Source: Colwellia sp. (lineage in GTDB: Bacteria; Pseudomonadota; Gammaproteobacteria; Enterobacterales; Alteromonadaceae). Taken from it: DNA of 64,000 nucleotides. The stretch covers positions 124,001 to 188,000 of the forward strand of contig JABSOZ010000008.1 of the NCBI GenBank assembly GCA_013215295.1. The letters run 5' to 3'. A model generated the notes under the pieces. That model made no database searches. It had not been told where the DNA came from and was given only the letters and a program-made list of their open reading frames with translations. The translations under genes were made by a program, and so were the position numbers. Of the stretch, positions 36,184-45,916 are shown in pieces. The first letter of the stretch is position 1; each line of letters starts with the position of its first letter.

Positions 36184-37422
36184 CTAATGTCTGGTCCACA
36201 CTAAATTCTTTATTTTCCACTGGCCATCCATTTTAATTAGATGTAAATACTCATACCAGTTGTCTGACACCAGCTTAACCGTTGCCATATTCTTATAACT
36301 ATCTAAAATGGTGACTTGGTTTTTCGGGACCGGAGGGAATCTGGTTCCGTCACTATTCCAAGATTGTGCGAATTTAAGCAAACTGTCATAAGTGGTTTCT
36401 CTAATATATTGTCCGCCTTCTGCATAATTTGAAATGGTGTGTTTTGCTAACTTTTCATGAAGCACTTCTTTCATCAAGTCAGGTTTACGTTGCTGAAGTG
36501 CGATTAGATAACCCGTTGCAATTCGCTTAATTTCAGCGATATCCTTGGTTGATGTCGGTTGAGGTATTGTTTTCTTATAAGAAGGAGAAAGTTGTTTGCT
36601 CTCTTTATCAAACTTGATTCGGTAGAGGTAATTTCCTAATTCATCGTAGTGTTTGACGGCATAGCCGAATTTCCATTGATTGTGCGTCATGTGATTATTT
36701 TGATCATAGTAAGCATATTTTTTATGGAGGCCTTTTTCATCATAGGTATCTTGATAATAAGCAACACCAACGGCATTGTTAGTAACTTCTAATTTTTCGT
36801 TCAAATTGAAGTGTTTATATGGGTTTCCTAATGTGTCGTATTCAATTGCTGTGGTGGCAAAGTCGAAATAAGGGGCTAATGGCTGTTTTTCATTTTTTAA
36901 ATTAAAACGCTGCTCTACCACCCAATTACCTTTCTTAAACCATTGGTAGTTAGATATTTTCCAGTTAGATTCCATTATCTTTCCTTGAAGGTCGTAAAAG
37001 CTGAGTTCATTCTTGAAACCATTGTCATTGAATGAATAGACTTCTTTATACACTCCTTTCATGTTTAGCATCGGTTCATTGTTAACATCAAAAAAATGCC
37101 GTGTTTCTTTGTTATTCTCATAAGTAAACGTCACTTTATAAGCACCTAAACTAGCGATATGATGACGTTTTACCACGTTGTAGCTTTTATCCACTATCGT
37201 GAAAAGCTTTTTGTTTGAACCATAGGTAAAGATGAAGTGAGGACGGTTTGCGATTTGTTCTTTATTTAACGGATTTACGCCTTTAATTTCAACATGTGGA
37301 GATACATGATTATACCTAATGTTGCCAAAATACTTTGTCGTGTCTGCCTGGGCATCAGTTGTTGTTATCAGTAAGCTGAATGCTAATAACATTAATACAG
37401 ATATGTTTTTCAAGCTGTGCAT
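36184..37422 (-). CDS. exported protein with C-terminal NTF2/lumazine-binding-like domain
   Basis: A 412-residue protein from the ATG at 37422, which follows AAAGGA at 7 bp and begins a good signal peptide (MHSLKNISVLMLLAF..DAQA). An ATG nine codons upstream lacks a ribosome site. The body (about 60-290) contains loose repeats of the type YDxxGNxxxHFNLNEK, YDEKGLHKKYAYYDQNN and YDELGNYLYRIKFDKE, reminiscent of YD or WG/MORN-like beta repeats. The C-terminal 120 residues (YLIALQQRKPDL..YLHLIKMDGQWKIKNLVW) look like an SnoaL/NTF2-like fold. Function unknown. It diverges from the membrane regulator at 37635, which may control it. Confidence 0.7.
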   Translation of the reverse strand: MHSLKNISVLMLLAFSLLITTTDAQADTTKYFGNIRYNHVSPHVEIKGVNPLNKEQIANRPHFIFTYGSNKKLFTIVDKSYNVVKRHHIASLGAYKVTFTYENNKETRHFFDVNNEPMLNMKGVYKEVYSFNDNGFKNELSFYDLQGKIMESNWKISNYQWFKKGNWVVEQRFNLKNEKQPLAPYFDFATTAIEYDTLGNPYKHFNLNEKLEVTNNAVGVAYYQDTYDEKGLHKKYAYYDQNNHMTHNQWKFGYAVKHYDELGNYLYRIKFDKESKQLSPSYKKTIPQPTSTKDIAEIKRIATGYLIALQQRKPDLMKEVLHEKLAKHTISNYAEGGQYIRETTYDSLLKFAQSWNSDGTRFPPVPKNQVTILDSYKNMATVKLVSDNWYEYLHLIKMDGQWKIKNLVWTRH

Positions 37423-37634
37423 GTATATTCCTTTACTTTGTTGGTTCATTAAACGTGTTTCATTACCTACACAGTGCCTTAAAAATTGGGCGAAAAAATG
37501 AAAAAGGTAGGAAAAAAAGGGAAAAAAGGTGAATTCAATATTTTTGTTTAATTAATTACATTTTGGTGGCTTATCTAAAGGATTAGTTGATAGACTCATT
37601 TTGATGAATAAATAATATTAAGCGACCCGAGCGT

Positions 37635-39791
37635 ATGGCAAAGATTAAAATAGGAGATTTTCTTCTAGATCAACAACTTTCTACTTTGAAGAAAAATGAA
37701 GTAGAAACTGTTGTAGAACCCAAATTACTCGAGCTGCTATTATTATTTTGTCAGCACCCTAATCGTATTATTAGCCGTGAAGAGATACTTGAGAAAATTT
37801 GGCAGAATTCAATCGTCACAGATAATGCTATTAATAAGATGGTTGGTAACTTAAGAAGGCTGCTTTTAGACGATCCAAAAACACCTCGATATATACAGAC
37901 GGTACCCAAAAGAGGTTATCGACTCATTTGTTCCGTAGATATTGTTTCGAATATTCCCATAGTTTCAATGACTAAAAATCCATTAAATGATTGCCACAAA
38001 GATGAAGTCTCAGTTCCTGCACTCCAGAAAAAAAATTATGCTTACTGGTTTGTTATTATCGGTGTTTTTTCTCTGTTGCTCGTCGTTATTTTAAATGTCA
38101 GTAGCAATAAAACAGCGTTTACTATCAGTAAAACTCAAGAATTAACGCGGCAACAAGGGTTGGAGTTTTCTGCGCTACACAGTGAAAGTGGGCGTTATGT
38201 ACTTTTTTTGAAAAAAGCAAAAATAAACGACATTAGTCAGCTTTGGCGAAAGAATCTTTCATCAAATCAAGAATCTTTAATTGGCACTCATGATCTCAAT
38301 ATTTTTAAACTCATTGCGATTGATAATCAAAGTGGAAAAAACAATCAAAAATTATTATTTATTGCGAGTAAAAATAAACAGTGTTTTATTTATCAAGCGG
38401 ATTGGTCAACGAATAAAGAATTAGCAAATATAGAACCAGTAATGGACTGCACCACTATGTCTATAAATGATATAGATTTTGACAGTTCCTCAAAACAATT
38501 GATTTATAGTGCACTTAAAGCAAACGACCAAACAAGCCGTATATATAGGTATGAGTTGAGTTCGAAAAAGCATTTTTTAATGGCACAACCTGAGCCATTA
38601 GGTATTGGTAATCACAGTGTCGACATTTCACCTGATGGTAAAAAATTACTTATCATGCGTTCGAATGCTGATCTCCATACACAGTTATTTGTTTTAATCT
38701 TGAAGAGTAATAAAATAATCGAATACCAGCAGTTTAATTATTTTGTGCGAGAAGCTATTTGGCATCATGATTCTGAGAATATTTTATATTTTCCACCGCC
38801 GCCAGCACACCAAATATTGATGGGTGATTTATCAGGAGAGAATAACCACACAGTGGTGAGTATTTCTGAATACCTTTCTCGAAATATGTCTTTGATTGCT
38901 GACGGTGAAAGTCTGCTATTCGCTACGAATTCAGCTGATTATAGTAATCGATGGTTAACGGGTAAGAATAAAGGAAACTTATTAGACAACTCAACAGTTT
39001 ATGAAATGTTGCCTGCATTGCTTTCTGATGATAAACACTATTTGTACATTTCGAAGCGTTCGGGTAAAAGTCAGCTTTATATGGGTGACTTTGCTAGCGG
39101 TAGCTCTACAGTATTAACTCAACTGGAGAACTATTTAGTCTTCAAACATATTAGTGTGTCGCTTGATAATAATGCCGTCTTACTCGCAACAAATAATAGG
39201 GTTTGGCAACTGCCATTGAAAGCGTTGAGGGAAGGAAGTTTGACGATCAAGACACTGGATGATTATCAAATATTCAGAGCAGATGGCTTTATCGAAAATG
39301 TTAACTGGCTATCTTCTTCGGTTATTAGTCTGACATATAAAAATGAAAACCGTTTACAACTAAGTTTAGTTGACCTAAAGACGGAGCAGGAATTGAAGTT
39401 AGATAATATGTGGAGTTATGCTGTTTCAGCAAATCAAAAAAATGAGAAGCTGTTTTTGGTTCACTCTATTGACCACAGCGTATATCAAATAAGTTTGTCA
39501 AAGCTACTTGCTGCACCTTTATCAAATGCAAAAACATCGAAAAATTATTTTGTTCAAACCGATATGAAACTCAGCACTAAATTTAAGCAGTTAAAAGTTT
39601 TTAAGGAAAAATTGTATTTTATTGATAATTCCAGCCGAAACGTGAAACTGTCTTCCTTGCCATTGAAAGGAGAACAACAGTTAGAAAGTTATAAAATCAA
39701 GCGTTCATATGGCTTCGATGTTTCAAGTTTGGGTATATTGTTGAACGAACTGGTCAGTAGAGAAGGAGATATTCATAGAACATCACCTTAA
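37635..39791 (+). CDS. membrane-anchored ToxR/CadC-type transcriptional regulator with propeller-like sensor
   Basis: A 718-residue regulator. N-terminal winged helix of the OmpR/ToxR class (about 1-98, IGDFLLDQQLSTL..TPRYIQTVPKRGYRLIC), a linker, one transmembrane helix (about 135-157, FVIIGVFSLLLVVILNV), then a large periplasmic part (about 165-718) with WD40/TolB-type propeller repeats (for example IDNQSG, DISPDGKKLLIM, LLSDDKHYLYISKRSGKSQLY). DNA binding at the membrane is typical of CadC and ToxR. No cognate operon lies downstream; the divergent exported protein is the nearest candidate target. Signal unknown. Confidence 0.88.
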   Translation: MAKIKIGDFLLDQQLSTLKKNEVETVVEPKLLELLLLFCQHPNRIISREEILEKIWQNSIVTDNAINKMVGNLRRLLLDDPKTPRYIQTVPKRGYRLICSVDIVSNIPIVSMTKNPLNDCHKDEVSVPALQKKNYAYWFVIIGVFSLLLVVILNVSSNKTAFTISKTQELTRQQGLEFSALHSESGRYVLFLKKAKINDISQLWRKNLSSNQESLIGTHDLNIFKLIAIDNQSGKNNQKLLFIASKNKQCFIYQADWSTNKELANIEPVMDCTTMSINDIDFDSSSKQLIYSALKANDQTSRIYRYELSSKKHFLMAQPEPLGIGNHSVDISPDGKKLLIMRSNADLHTQLFVLILKSNKIIEYQQFNYFVREAIWHHDSENILYFPPPPAHQILMGDLSGENNHTVVSISEYLSRNMSLIADGESLLFATNSADYSNRWLTGKNKGNLLDNSTVYEMLPALLSDDKHYLYISKRSGKSQLYMGDFASGSSTVLTQLENYLVFKHISVSLDNNAVLLATNNRVWQLPLKALREGSLTIKTLDDYQIFRADGFIENVNWLSSSVISLTYKNENRLQLSLVDLKTEQELKLDNMWSYAVSANQKNEKLFLVHSIDHSVYQISLSKLLAAPLSNAKTSKNYFVQTDMKLSTKFKQLKVFKEKLYFIDNSSRNVKLSSLPLKGEQQLESYKIKRSYGFDVSSLGILLNELVSREGDIHRTSP

Positions 39792-39928
39792 TTGTTCCCT
39801 CGTTTAGCATTGTGTATATAATTAACTAATGAAGAGTTCATTATAAATAAAAAGTTACTTGGTTTTATCAGCGATTTCAGTAATATAATAGCTATATTAT
39901 ATGAGATTATTTCTCACACTGAGTATTT

Positions 39929-40756
39929 ATGCGTTTATTTTTACTTTTTATCTTCATGTTGTTAAGTTCATTGAGTTACGCGGAAACAATTATTTTTCCG
40001 GGATTCGATCGTGATGATTATTCAGCTGTTTTACTTCAACATGTACTTAATTATAATCCCGAAAATAACTATCAAGTACAGTTTTATAACAAAGAATTGC
40101 CCAAAAGTCGTGTCTTAAAAGTTATTGCCAATAATGCTGGGATCGATGTTATTTCCGCAGGTGCGACGATTGAAAGAGAACGTTTACTCTTACCTGTTCG
40201 TTTTCCTATTTTAAAAGGTCTTAATGGCTGGCGTATTGCGTTAGTGACTAAAAATAATAAAGACTTATTCTTACAAAATCACAGCTTAGATAAATTTAAA
40301 ACATTAACAGCAGGGCAACTTCATAGCTGGTCCGACACTAAAATAATAGCAAGTAATGGCATTAATGTAGAGAAAGGCAGTAGCTACTCTGGTTTATTTA
40401 CGATGTTAGAAAATAATCGCTTTGACTATTTTCCACGTTCAATTTTAGAAATTAGGTGGGAATATGAAAAACATAAAGATCGTAATATTATGATTGAACC
40501 GCATCAATTAATTCATTATCCAACCGCTTATTTCTTCTTTGTTAATAAAAATAATACCAAACTAGCTAACGATATTTCTGTAGGATTAGAAAAAGCATTA
40601 AAAGATGGTAGTTTTGAACGAATTTTCAGCCAATATTTTGGTCGTGAGATAAAAAAAGTGCAACAAGAAAAACGCAAGGTATTTACCTTAAATAACCCCT
40701 TTCTCCCTTCTCAAGTTCCTCTCTTACGAAATGAACTCTGGTTAGATTTACATTAG
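39929..40756 (+). CDS. periplasmic solute-binding-like protein (SBP family 3 type)
   Basis: A 275-residue protein with signal peptide MRLFLLFIFMLLSSLSYA. The rest resembles a two-lobed periplasmic binding fold: DVISAGATIERERLLLPVRFPILKGLNGWRI matches the region where such proteins describe the first lobe, and the second lobe ends with LANDISVGLEKALKDGSFERIFSQYFG, a common family-3 ending. No permease is nearby, so it may act in sensing or signalling rather than uptake. Ligand unknown. Confidence 0.7.
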   Translation: MRLFLLFIFMLLSSLSYAETIIFPGFDRDDYSAVLLQHVLNYNPENNYQVQFYNKELPKSRVLKVIANNAGIDVISAGATIERERLLLPVRFPILKGLNGWRIALVTKNNKDLFLQNHSLDKFKTLTAGQLHSWSDTKIIASNGINVEKGSSYSGLFTMLENNRFDYFPRSILEIRWEYEKHKDRNIMIEPHQLIHYPTAYFFFVNKNNTKLANDISVGLEKALKDGSFERIFSQYFGREIKKVQQEKRKVFTLNNPFLPSQVPLLRNELWLDLH

Positions 40757-40841
40757 TTAATCACGACTTTTAAAAAATATCGGTTTTACATAGAGATGGG
40801 TATAAACTAATGGCATTAAATTATACTGTCTAGGACTGTTT

Positions 40842-42131
40842 ATGACCCAAGTAACTAATATTTATTTATCAACACAAAGTGCTAACACAAATTGGCAAAG
40901 TGAAAATCTTGTTCAATTTGTAGAAAGTGATTTACATATTTGTTTGAAAAATTCAAATGAAGCGTCGTTGAGGCAGATTCAAAAAGCTGCTCGTAAAATT
41001 GAAAGGTTAGGTGTTAAGCACGCATGTTTAACCGGCGAACATTGGAATGAAGAAAATCAATGGAGCTTTGCATTAGGTTTTACCTGTGTGGGTAAACTTA
41101 CCAATGTAGTGTTCACTGGCAGTAATGATTGCGTCAATCGCTTGAACGACAAGTTAGCTGTGTTTGCATGGAGTCGCGATTTAATCAACCAAACACCTTC
41201 AGAATTGTATCCGCTTAAACTGGCTGAATTAGCCGCTGATTATATTCATTCACAAGCGCCTGCTTATGTAACCAGTCGTCTGACTTCAGGTGATGAATTA
41301 CTGCAAAAAGGTTGGGTGGGAATTTATAATGTCGGCAAGGGCAGCATTAATGCACCTTGTTTATTAGAAGTTGACTTCAATCCAACGGGTAATGCAGATG
41401 CCGCTGTTTCAGCTTGTTTGGTGGGTAAAGGGATCACTTTTGACAGTGGTGGTTACAGCTTAAAGTCAAACGTAGGCATGTTTGATATGAAATGCGATAT
41501 GGGCGGTGCAGCAGTGGTTGCCGGTGCTATGGCGCTAGCGATTAAAGAAGGTTTAAATAAACGCGTTAAATTATTCTTATGCTGCGCAGAAAATATGGTC
41601 AGTAACGATGCTTATAAACTGGGCGACATTTTAACCTATAAAAACGGTGTAACTATGGAAGTAGCGAATACCGATGCCGAAGGCCGAATAGTGCTAGCCG
41701 ATGGTTTATTAGCGGCTAGCGAAACTAAAGCGCCTATTATAATTGATGCAGCAACACTAACCGGTGCAGCGGTAATGGCTACTGGCGGTGATTACAGTGC
41801 TTTGTTTGCTTTAGACAATAAAGCAGCAGAGCAAGCTAAAAAAGCAGCAGAACATGTAAATGAGCCAATTTGGCAATTTCCTTTAGAATCTTGGCATCAA
41901 GAAAAGTGTCCATCTGAATTTGCTGACACGGCTAACAGTCGTCCAAAACCGGGTGGCGGTGCTGGCGGTGCAAGTAATGCCGCAGGATTTTTGTCTAGAT
42001 TTGTCGACAATGAGGGAGCGGGTTGGTTACATTTTGATTTAGCTGGAGCCTATAATGGCAATGCAACAGGACTTTGGGCCGCAGGCGGAACAGGTTTGGG
42101 TATTGCGACTATTGCTCAACTGATAAAATAA
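40842..42131 (+). CDS. pepB: aminopeptidase B (M17 leucyl aminopeptidase family)
   Basis: Manganese-dependent cytosolic aminopeptidase, 429 residues, matching E. coli PepB (427). Metal and catalytic blocks: KGITFDSGGYSLKSN, MKCDMGGAA, NTDAEGRIVLADGL and the C-terminal ANSRPKPGGGAGGASNAAGFLSRFV. It contributes to peptide turnover. AGGA lies 6 bp before the start. Confidence 0.95.
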   Translation: MTQVTNIYLSTQSANTNWQSENLVQFVESDLHICLKNSNEASLRQIQKAARKIERLGVKHACLTGEHWNEENQWSFALGFTCVGKLTNVVFTGSNDCVNRLNDKLAVFAWSRDLINQTPSELYPLKLAELAADYIHSQAPAYVTSRLTSGDELLQKGWVGIYNVGKGSINAPCLLEVDFNPTGNADAAVSACLVGKGITFDSGGYSLKSNVGMFDMKCDMGGAAVVAGAMALAIKEGLNKRVKLFLCCAENMVSNDAYKLGDILTYKNGVTMEVANTDAEGRIVLADGLLAASETKAPIIIDAATLTGAAVMATGGDYSALFALDNKAAEQAKKAAEHVNEPIWQFPLESWHQEKCPSEFADTANSRPKPGGGAGGASNAAGFLSRFVDNEGAGWLHFDLAGAYNGNATGLWAAGGTGLGIATIAQLIK

Positions 42132-42168
42132 TCATAGCTAATTACTACAGCTAAAATTGAAATTAAAG

Positions 42169-42198
42169 CACAATAATTCTTAATTATTGTGTTTTTTT
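42169..42198. terminator. terminator between convergent genes
   Basis: CACAATAAT and ATTATTGTG form a stem followed by seven T on the plus strand; it overlaps the stop of the opposite gene. It ends pepB transcription. Confidence 0.75.
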
Positions 42199-42603
42199 CA
42201 TGTTAGAAATGAGGGTCAGTTTTTCAAGCCATTTTTCTGCGCTCTTTACATCGCTAAAAGTATTAAAGGCAATGTTTGCTTTAAGATGAATTCGTTTCAG
42301 TTGCATATATTGTAAGTCATGGCAGTGACTTTCTAATATTATACAGGCATTAGCTAATAAACCTTTTTCTGCACGGCTATGTAGTGTGGAAATTAATGAA
42401 TTTTCTGCGGCAGGGGTAAAAATACTATTACCATAAAAAGTGGTCAAAGAAACCCAGTTTTTATTTTGAAATTGATAGCTGAATCCATCAATTTCTTTTG
42501 CATACTGCTGAGTCGTAACCTCATTGAAAGGGCCGTGAGCATCAACATATAAAATATTTTTTGTTTTCTTTAAGCTGTACGTTCCATGTGCGGCAAGTTC
42601 CAT
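42184..42603 (-). CDS. conserved-looking small protein of unknown function
   Basis: A 139-residue soluble protein (MELAAHGTYSLKKTKNILYV..) with no signal peptide. AAGGTG lies 6 bp before the ATG at 42603; starts at 42609 and 42612 (GTG) are also open. Composition and alternating strands and helices suggest a compact alpha/beta fold, possibly STAS/SpoIIAA-like (KNWVSLTTFYGNSIFTPAAENSL), but no diagnostic motif is present. Genes on both sides are ordinary, so context tells little. Confidence 0.6.
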   Translation of the reverse strand: MELAAHGTYSLKKTKNILYVDAHGPFNEVTTQQYAKEIDGFSYQFQNKNWVSLTTFYGNSIFTPAAENSLISTLHSRAEKGLLANACIILESHCHDLQYMQLKRIHLKANIAFNTFSDVKSAEKWLEKLTLISNMKKTQ

Positions 42604-42697
42604 TCCCATCACCTTATCTAGAGAAATGTAAATTAATTATTTCTATCTTTACTAAGTATGACTATTTTGAAAATAAGTCTAGTATTTCACCTAATTA

Positions 42698-43177
42698 TTA
42701 TTTCCAACCAAGTTTTGTTTCAAAATCATTATCTAATCTTTTAGCAAAAGTTTTTGCCCCTTCAGCAACTTCTTCAAGCAGTCTGTCTTCTTCATCTTCA
42801 GGAACAAAGTTGGGAACTTTAATTGGGTATCCACTTTCATCAATCGCCATAAACGTGATGAAACAGCGGTTAGTGACAACCGTTTTATCGTCTTTTGGGT
42901 CACCCGCTCGCACAACCACATAAATGTGCATACTTGTTTTTCCTGTATGTACAATACGTGCTGTTACCGTCACCATTTGTCCCACCAAAATGGGGCGGAT
43001 AAACCGAATGCCATTGGCTGAAACTGTTACACAATAGCGTTTACTCCATTGTGCAGCACAAGCATAAGAAGCTTGATCTATCCACTTCATTACCATACCG
43101 CCATGAACTTTTCCGCCAAAATTTACATCGGTAGGCTCAGCAAGAAAACGAAAGTCGACAATATTTTTTTTACTCAT
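42698..43177 (-). CDS. acyl-CoA thioesterase (hotdog fold, YciA-like)
   Basis: A 159-residue hotdog thioesterase. The active-site block is NFGGKVHGGMVMKWIDQASYACAAQW, with the aspartate in WIDQAS expected to act in catalysis. A second strand RFIRPILVGQMVTVTARIVHTGKTSMHIYV completes the fold. Acts on acyl-CoA in the cytoplasm. The 160-bp gap to hrpB holds divergent promoters. Confidence 0.88.
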   Translation of the reverse strand: MSKKNIVDFRFLAEPTDVNFGGKVHGGMVMKWIDQASYACAAQWSKRYCVTVSANGIRFIRPILVGQMVTVTARIVHTGKTSMHIYVVVRAGDPKDDKTVVTNRCFITFMAIDESGYPIKVPNFVPEDEEDRLLEEVAEGAKTFAKRLDNDFETKLGWK

Positions 43178-43337
43178 AAGAAGTAACTATTGGGTAAAGT
43201 TATTTTAATTATAGTAAGGAAGGCATTATTAGCTATGTTGAACTGGCCGATTTAGAAAATATAACAACAATGACAGGCAGTGTTTATGGTAGAGTTAGTG
43301 TAGTTTTCTGGTCAAAAGAATTTCATATAAAACATAA

Positions 43338-45863
43338 ATGTCAGCTCCCTCATTACCTATAGAACAGATTAAAGACACGTTTATTGATGCGTTAACTCGC
43401 CATCAAACTATTGTGCTATCTGCACCTCCAGGTGCAGGTAAGTCTACAAGACTGCCATTATGGTTATTAAAAGAAAACCAGTTCTCAGGACAAAAAATTT
43501 ACTTATTGCAGCCTCGTCGGTTAGCTGCAAAAACGGTTGCGTGTTTTTTAGCTAAACAACTCGGTGAACCTGTAGGAAAAACGGTAGGTTATCGATTAAA
43601 AAATGAAAGTAAGGTATCTAAAGATACTCAACTGGAAGTGATCACAGAAGGAATATTCACGCAAATTATTCAACATGATCCTGAACTTGATGGATGTGCT
43701 TTAGTTATTTTTGATGAATTTCATGAACGTTCACTCAATGCTGATTTAGCCTTTGCGTTGGCACGTGATGTACAGCAAGGATTACGTGAAGATTTAAAGT
43801 TATTATTAATGTCAGCAACATTATCAACGGCCAGTTTGTTGAAGCAATTGCCTGATGCAGTGTCATTGGCAAGTGAAGGTCGCAGTTTCTCTGTTGATGT
43901 GAATTATATACCCGCAAAAAATAGCAGAATGTGGCGTGAACATGCGCTTAGTGTTTGTAAAAAAGCCATGGAGGAACATCAGGGGTCGATATTAGTTTTT
44001 GTCTCAGGTATTGCTGACATTCGATTTTTAGCTGAAAGGCTCGCTGAATATGTCCCCAAACATTTTTTGCTATGCCCGCTTTATGGCGATCTTACGCTTA
44101 GCCAACAACAGCAAGCTATTGCACCTACCGAAAACGGCATTGACAAAATTGTGCTCGCCACAAATATCGCTGAAACGAGTTTAACCATTGAAGGTATTAA
44201 CTTAGTGATAGATTGTGGGGTAGAAAAAGTGGCCATTTATGATGCACAAACACTGACTAATCAATTACAACTTCGAAATATTTCTAAAGCTTCTGCTGTT
44301 CAGCGTATGGGACGTGCCGGCCGAGTAATGGCAGGTAAATGTCTGCGTTTATACAGCAGCGAAGACTTTCATCGTAGGAATGAACAAAGTATTAGCGAAA
44401 TTCAACAAGCCGATTTATTACCTATGCTTATCGAACTTGCTCGTTGGGGTGTTAAAAATTTAGCTGACTTGCCGATGATAGAATTACCGGCAAAAGTACA
44501 AGAGAGCCAAGCATGGAGTGAGCTTCAGCAGTTACAATTACTTGATGAAAAAAGAAATTTAACCAAGCTAGGAGAGAGTGTTTCAGGTTTTGCCTGCCAT
44601 CCACGATTTGCCAAAATGATTGTCAGTGCTGCTGATTTAGAAAATACATATAAGCTGAAAGGATTAACTAATTTAGCCGCTTTATTAGCATCATTGTTAG
44701 AAGATCGAGACATATTTAGAGGAGAACGTGCATTTACTGATTGCGATATCCGCCACCGTTTGACTGAGCTAATTCAGCAATCAAAAAATAAAAGATATCA
44801 GACATTTTTTCTTCAAGCGAAAAAACACTTACAAAGAACCAATAAAACATTGGCAACTAACCTTTTTACCTTACCTATTGAATTAACGGGCGTATTACTT
44901 GCTTTAGCCTATCCAGAGCGTATTGCTAAACAACGCGCTCAATATGGACATTTTCTATCTGAAAATGGTAAAGGCCTAGTTATAAGTGAGCAAGATGCAC
45001 TTGCAGGTGAAGCTTATATCGTTGCTGCGAACTTGTCTGAATATCAACAAAAATTACAAGTACGACTTGCTGCACCTGTTGATATTGAACAACTGCTTAC
45101 TTGGAAACTCATTACGTTTAAACAAATAAGCCAACTTAATTACGATACAAAAACACAACGAATTAGTGCTAAACAGCAAACCGTATACGGTGCTATTGTT
45201 TTATCAGAAAAACCCAGCAATGAAAAAATAACTCGCGATGCTATTGCTTCTTTATGGCAACAACAGATTCAACGCTATGGTTTGTCATATTTGAATTGGC
45301 GTGAAGATGATCAAAAACTGCTGAGTCGCTGGCGTTGGATCTCTCAAACACAACAACATTTGAATTTCCCTGACGTTGAAGAAAGTGATTTAGTACAACA
45401 TTTCTCTTTATGGTTAGCCCCTTTTATTGGCGATATTAAAAATAAAAACCAACTGGATAAAGTGACATTATCAACGGCATTATTATCGTTACTTGATTAT
45501 AAACAACAAAAAATATTAGATAGAATTGCACCTGAGCATTTTATAGGTCCAACAGGAAGGCGTTGCCCAATTCGTTATAGTGCAGAGCAAGCCCCTATTG
45601 TTTCAATGCCTATGCAAGAGCTTTATGGTGTGAGTGTTACACCCAATGTCGGTGATAATCAACATAAAACCGGTGTTGCCTTGATCATTGAATTATTATC
45701 GCCGGCTAAAAGGCCTATTCAAGTAACACAGGATCTTGTCGCTTTTTGGCAAGGGAGTTATAAAGAGGTGCAAAAAGAAATGAAAGCAAAATATCCAAAA
45801 CATTTTTGGCCTGATGACCCTGCCAATGCACAAGCAACTAATCGTGTTAAGAAATATATGTAA
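43338..45863 (+). CDS. hrpB: ATP-dependent RNA helicase HrpB
   Basis: DEAH-type helicase of 841 residues. Motif I APPGAGKST, Ia QPRRLAAKTV, II DEFHERS (DEFH variant typical of HrpB), III SATLS, V ATNIAETSLTIEG and VI QRMGRAGR are all present, and the C-terminal HrpB domain runs to the end. Role in vivo is not well known in the family. It is followed by mrcB, 53 bp away, as in E. coli. Confidence 0.96.
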   Translation: MSAPSLPIEQIKDTFIDALTRHQTIVLSAPPGAGKSTRLPLWLLKENQFSGQKIYLLQPRRLAAKTVACFLAKQLGEPVGKTVGYRLKNESKVSKDTQLEVITEGIFTQIIQHDPELDGCALVIFDEFHERSLNADLAFALARDVQQGLREDLKLLLMSATLSTASLLKQLPDAVSLASEGRSFSVDVNYIPAKNSRMWREHALSVCKKAMEEHQGSILVFVSGIADIRFLAERLAEYVPKHFLLCPLYGDLTLSQQQQAIAPTENGIDKIVLATNIAETSLTIEGINLVIDCGVEKVAIYDAQTLTNQLQLRNISKASAVQRMGRAGRVMAGKCLRLYSSEDFHRRNEQSISEIQQADLLPMLIELARWGVKNLADLPMIELPAKVQESQAWSELQQLQLLDEKRNLTKLGESVSGFACHPRFAKMIVSAADLENTYKLKGLTNLAALLASLLEDRDIFRGERAFTDCDIRHRLTELIQQSKNKRYQTFFLQAKKHLQRTNKTLATNLFTLPIELTGVLLALAYPERIAKQRAQYGHFLSENGKGLVISEQDALAGEAYIVAANLSEYQQKLQVRLAAPVDIEQLLTWKLITFKQISQLNYDTKTQRISAKQQTVYGAIVLSEKPSNEKITRDAIASLWQQQIQRYGLSYLNWREDDQKLLSRWRWISQTQQHLNFPDVEESDLVQHFSLWLAPFIGDIKNKNQLDKVTLSTALLSLLDYKQQKILDRIAPEHFIGPTGRRCPIRYSAEQAPIVSMPMQELYGVSVTPNVGDNQHKTGVALIIELLSPAKRPIQVTQDLVAFWQGSYKEVQKEMKAKYPKHFWPDDPANAQATNRVKKYM

Positions 45864-45916
45864 TAAAGCTTTCGCTTTATTCGCTGATTAAAATACCGTG
45901 TGGAATTGTTAATAAT

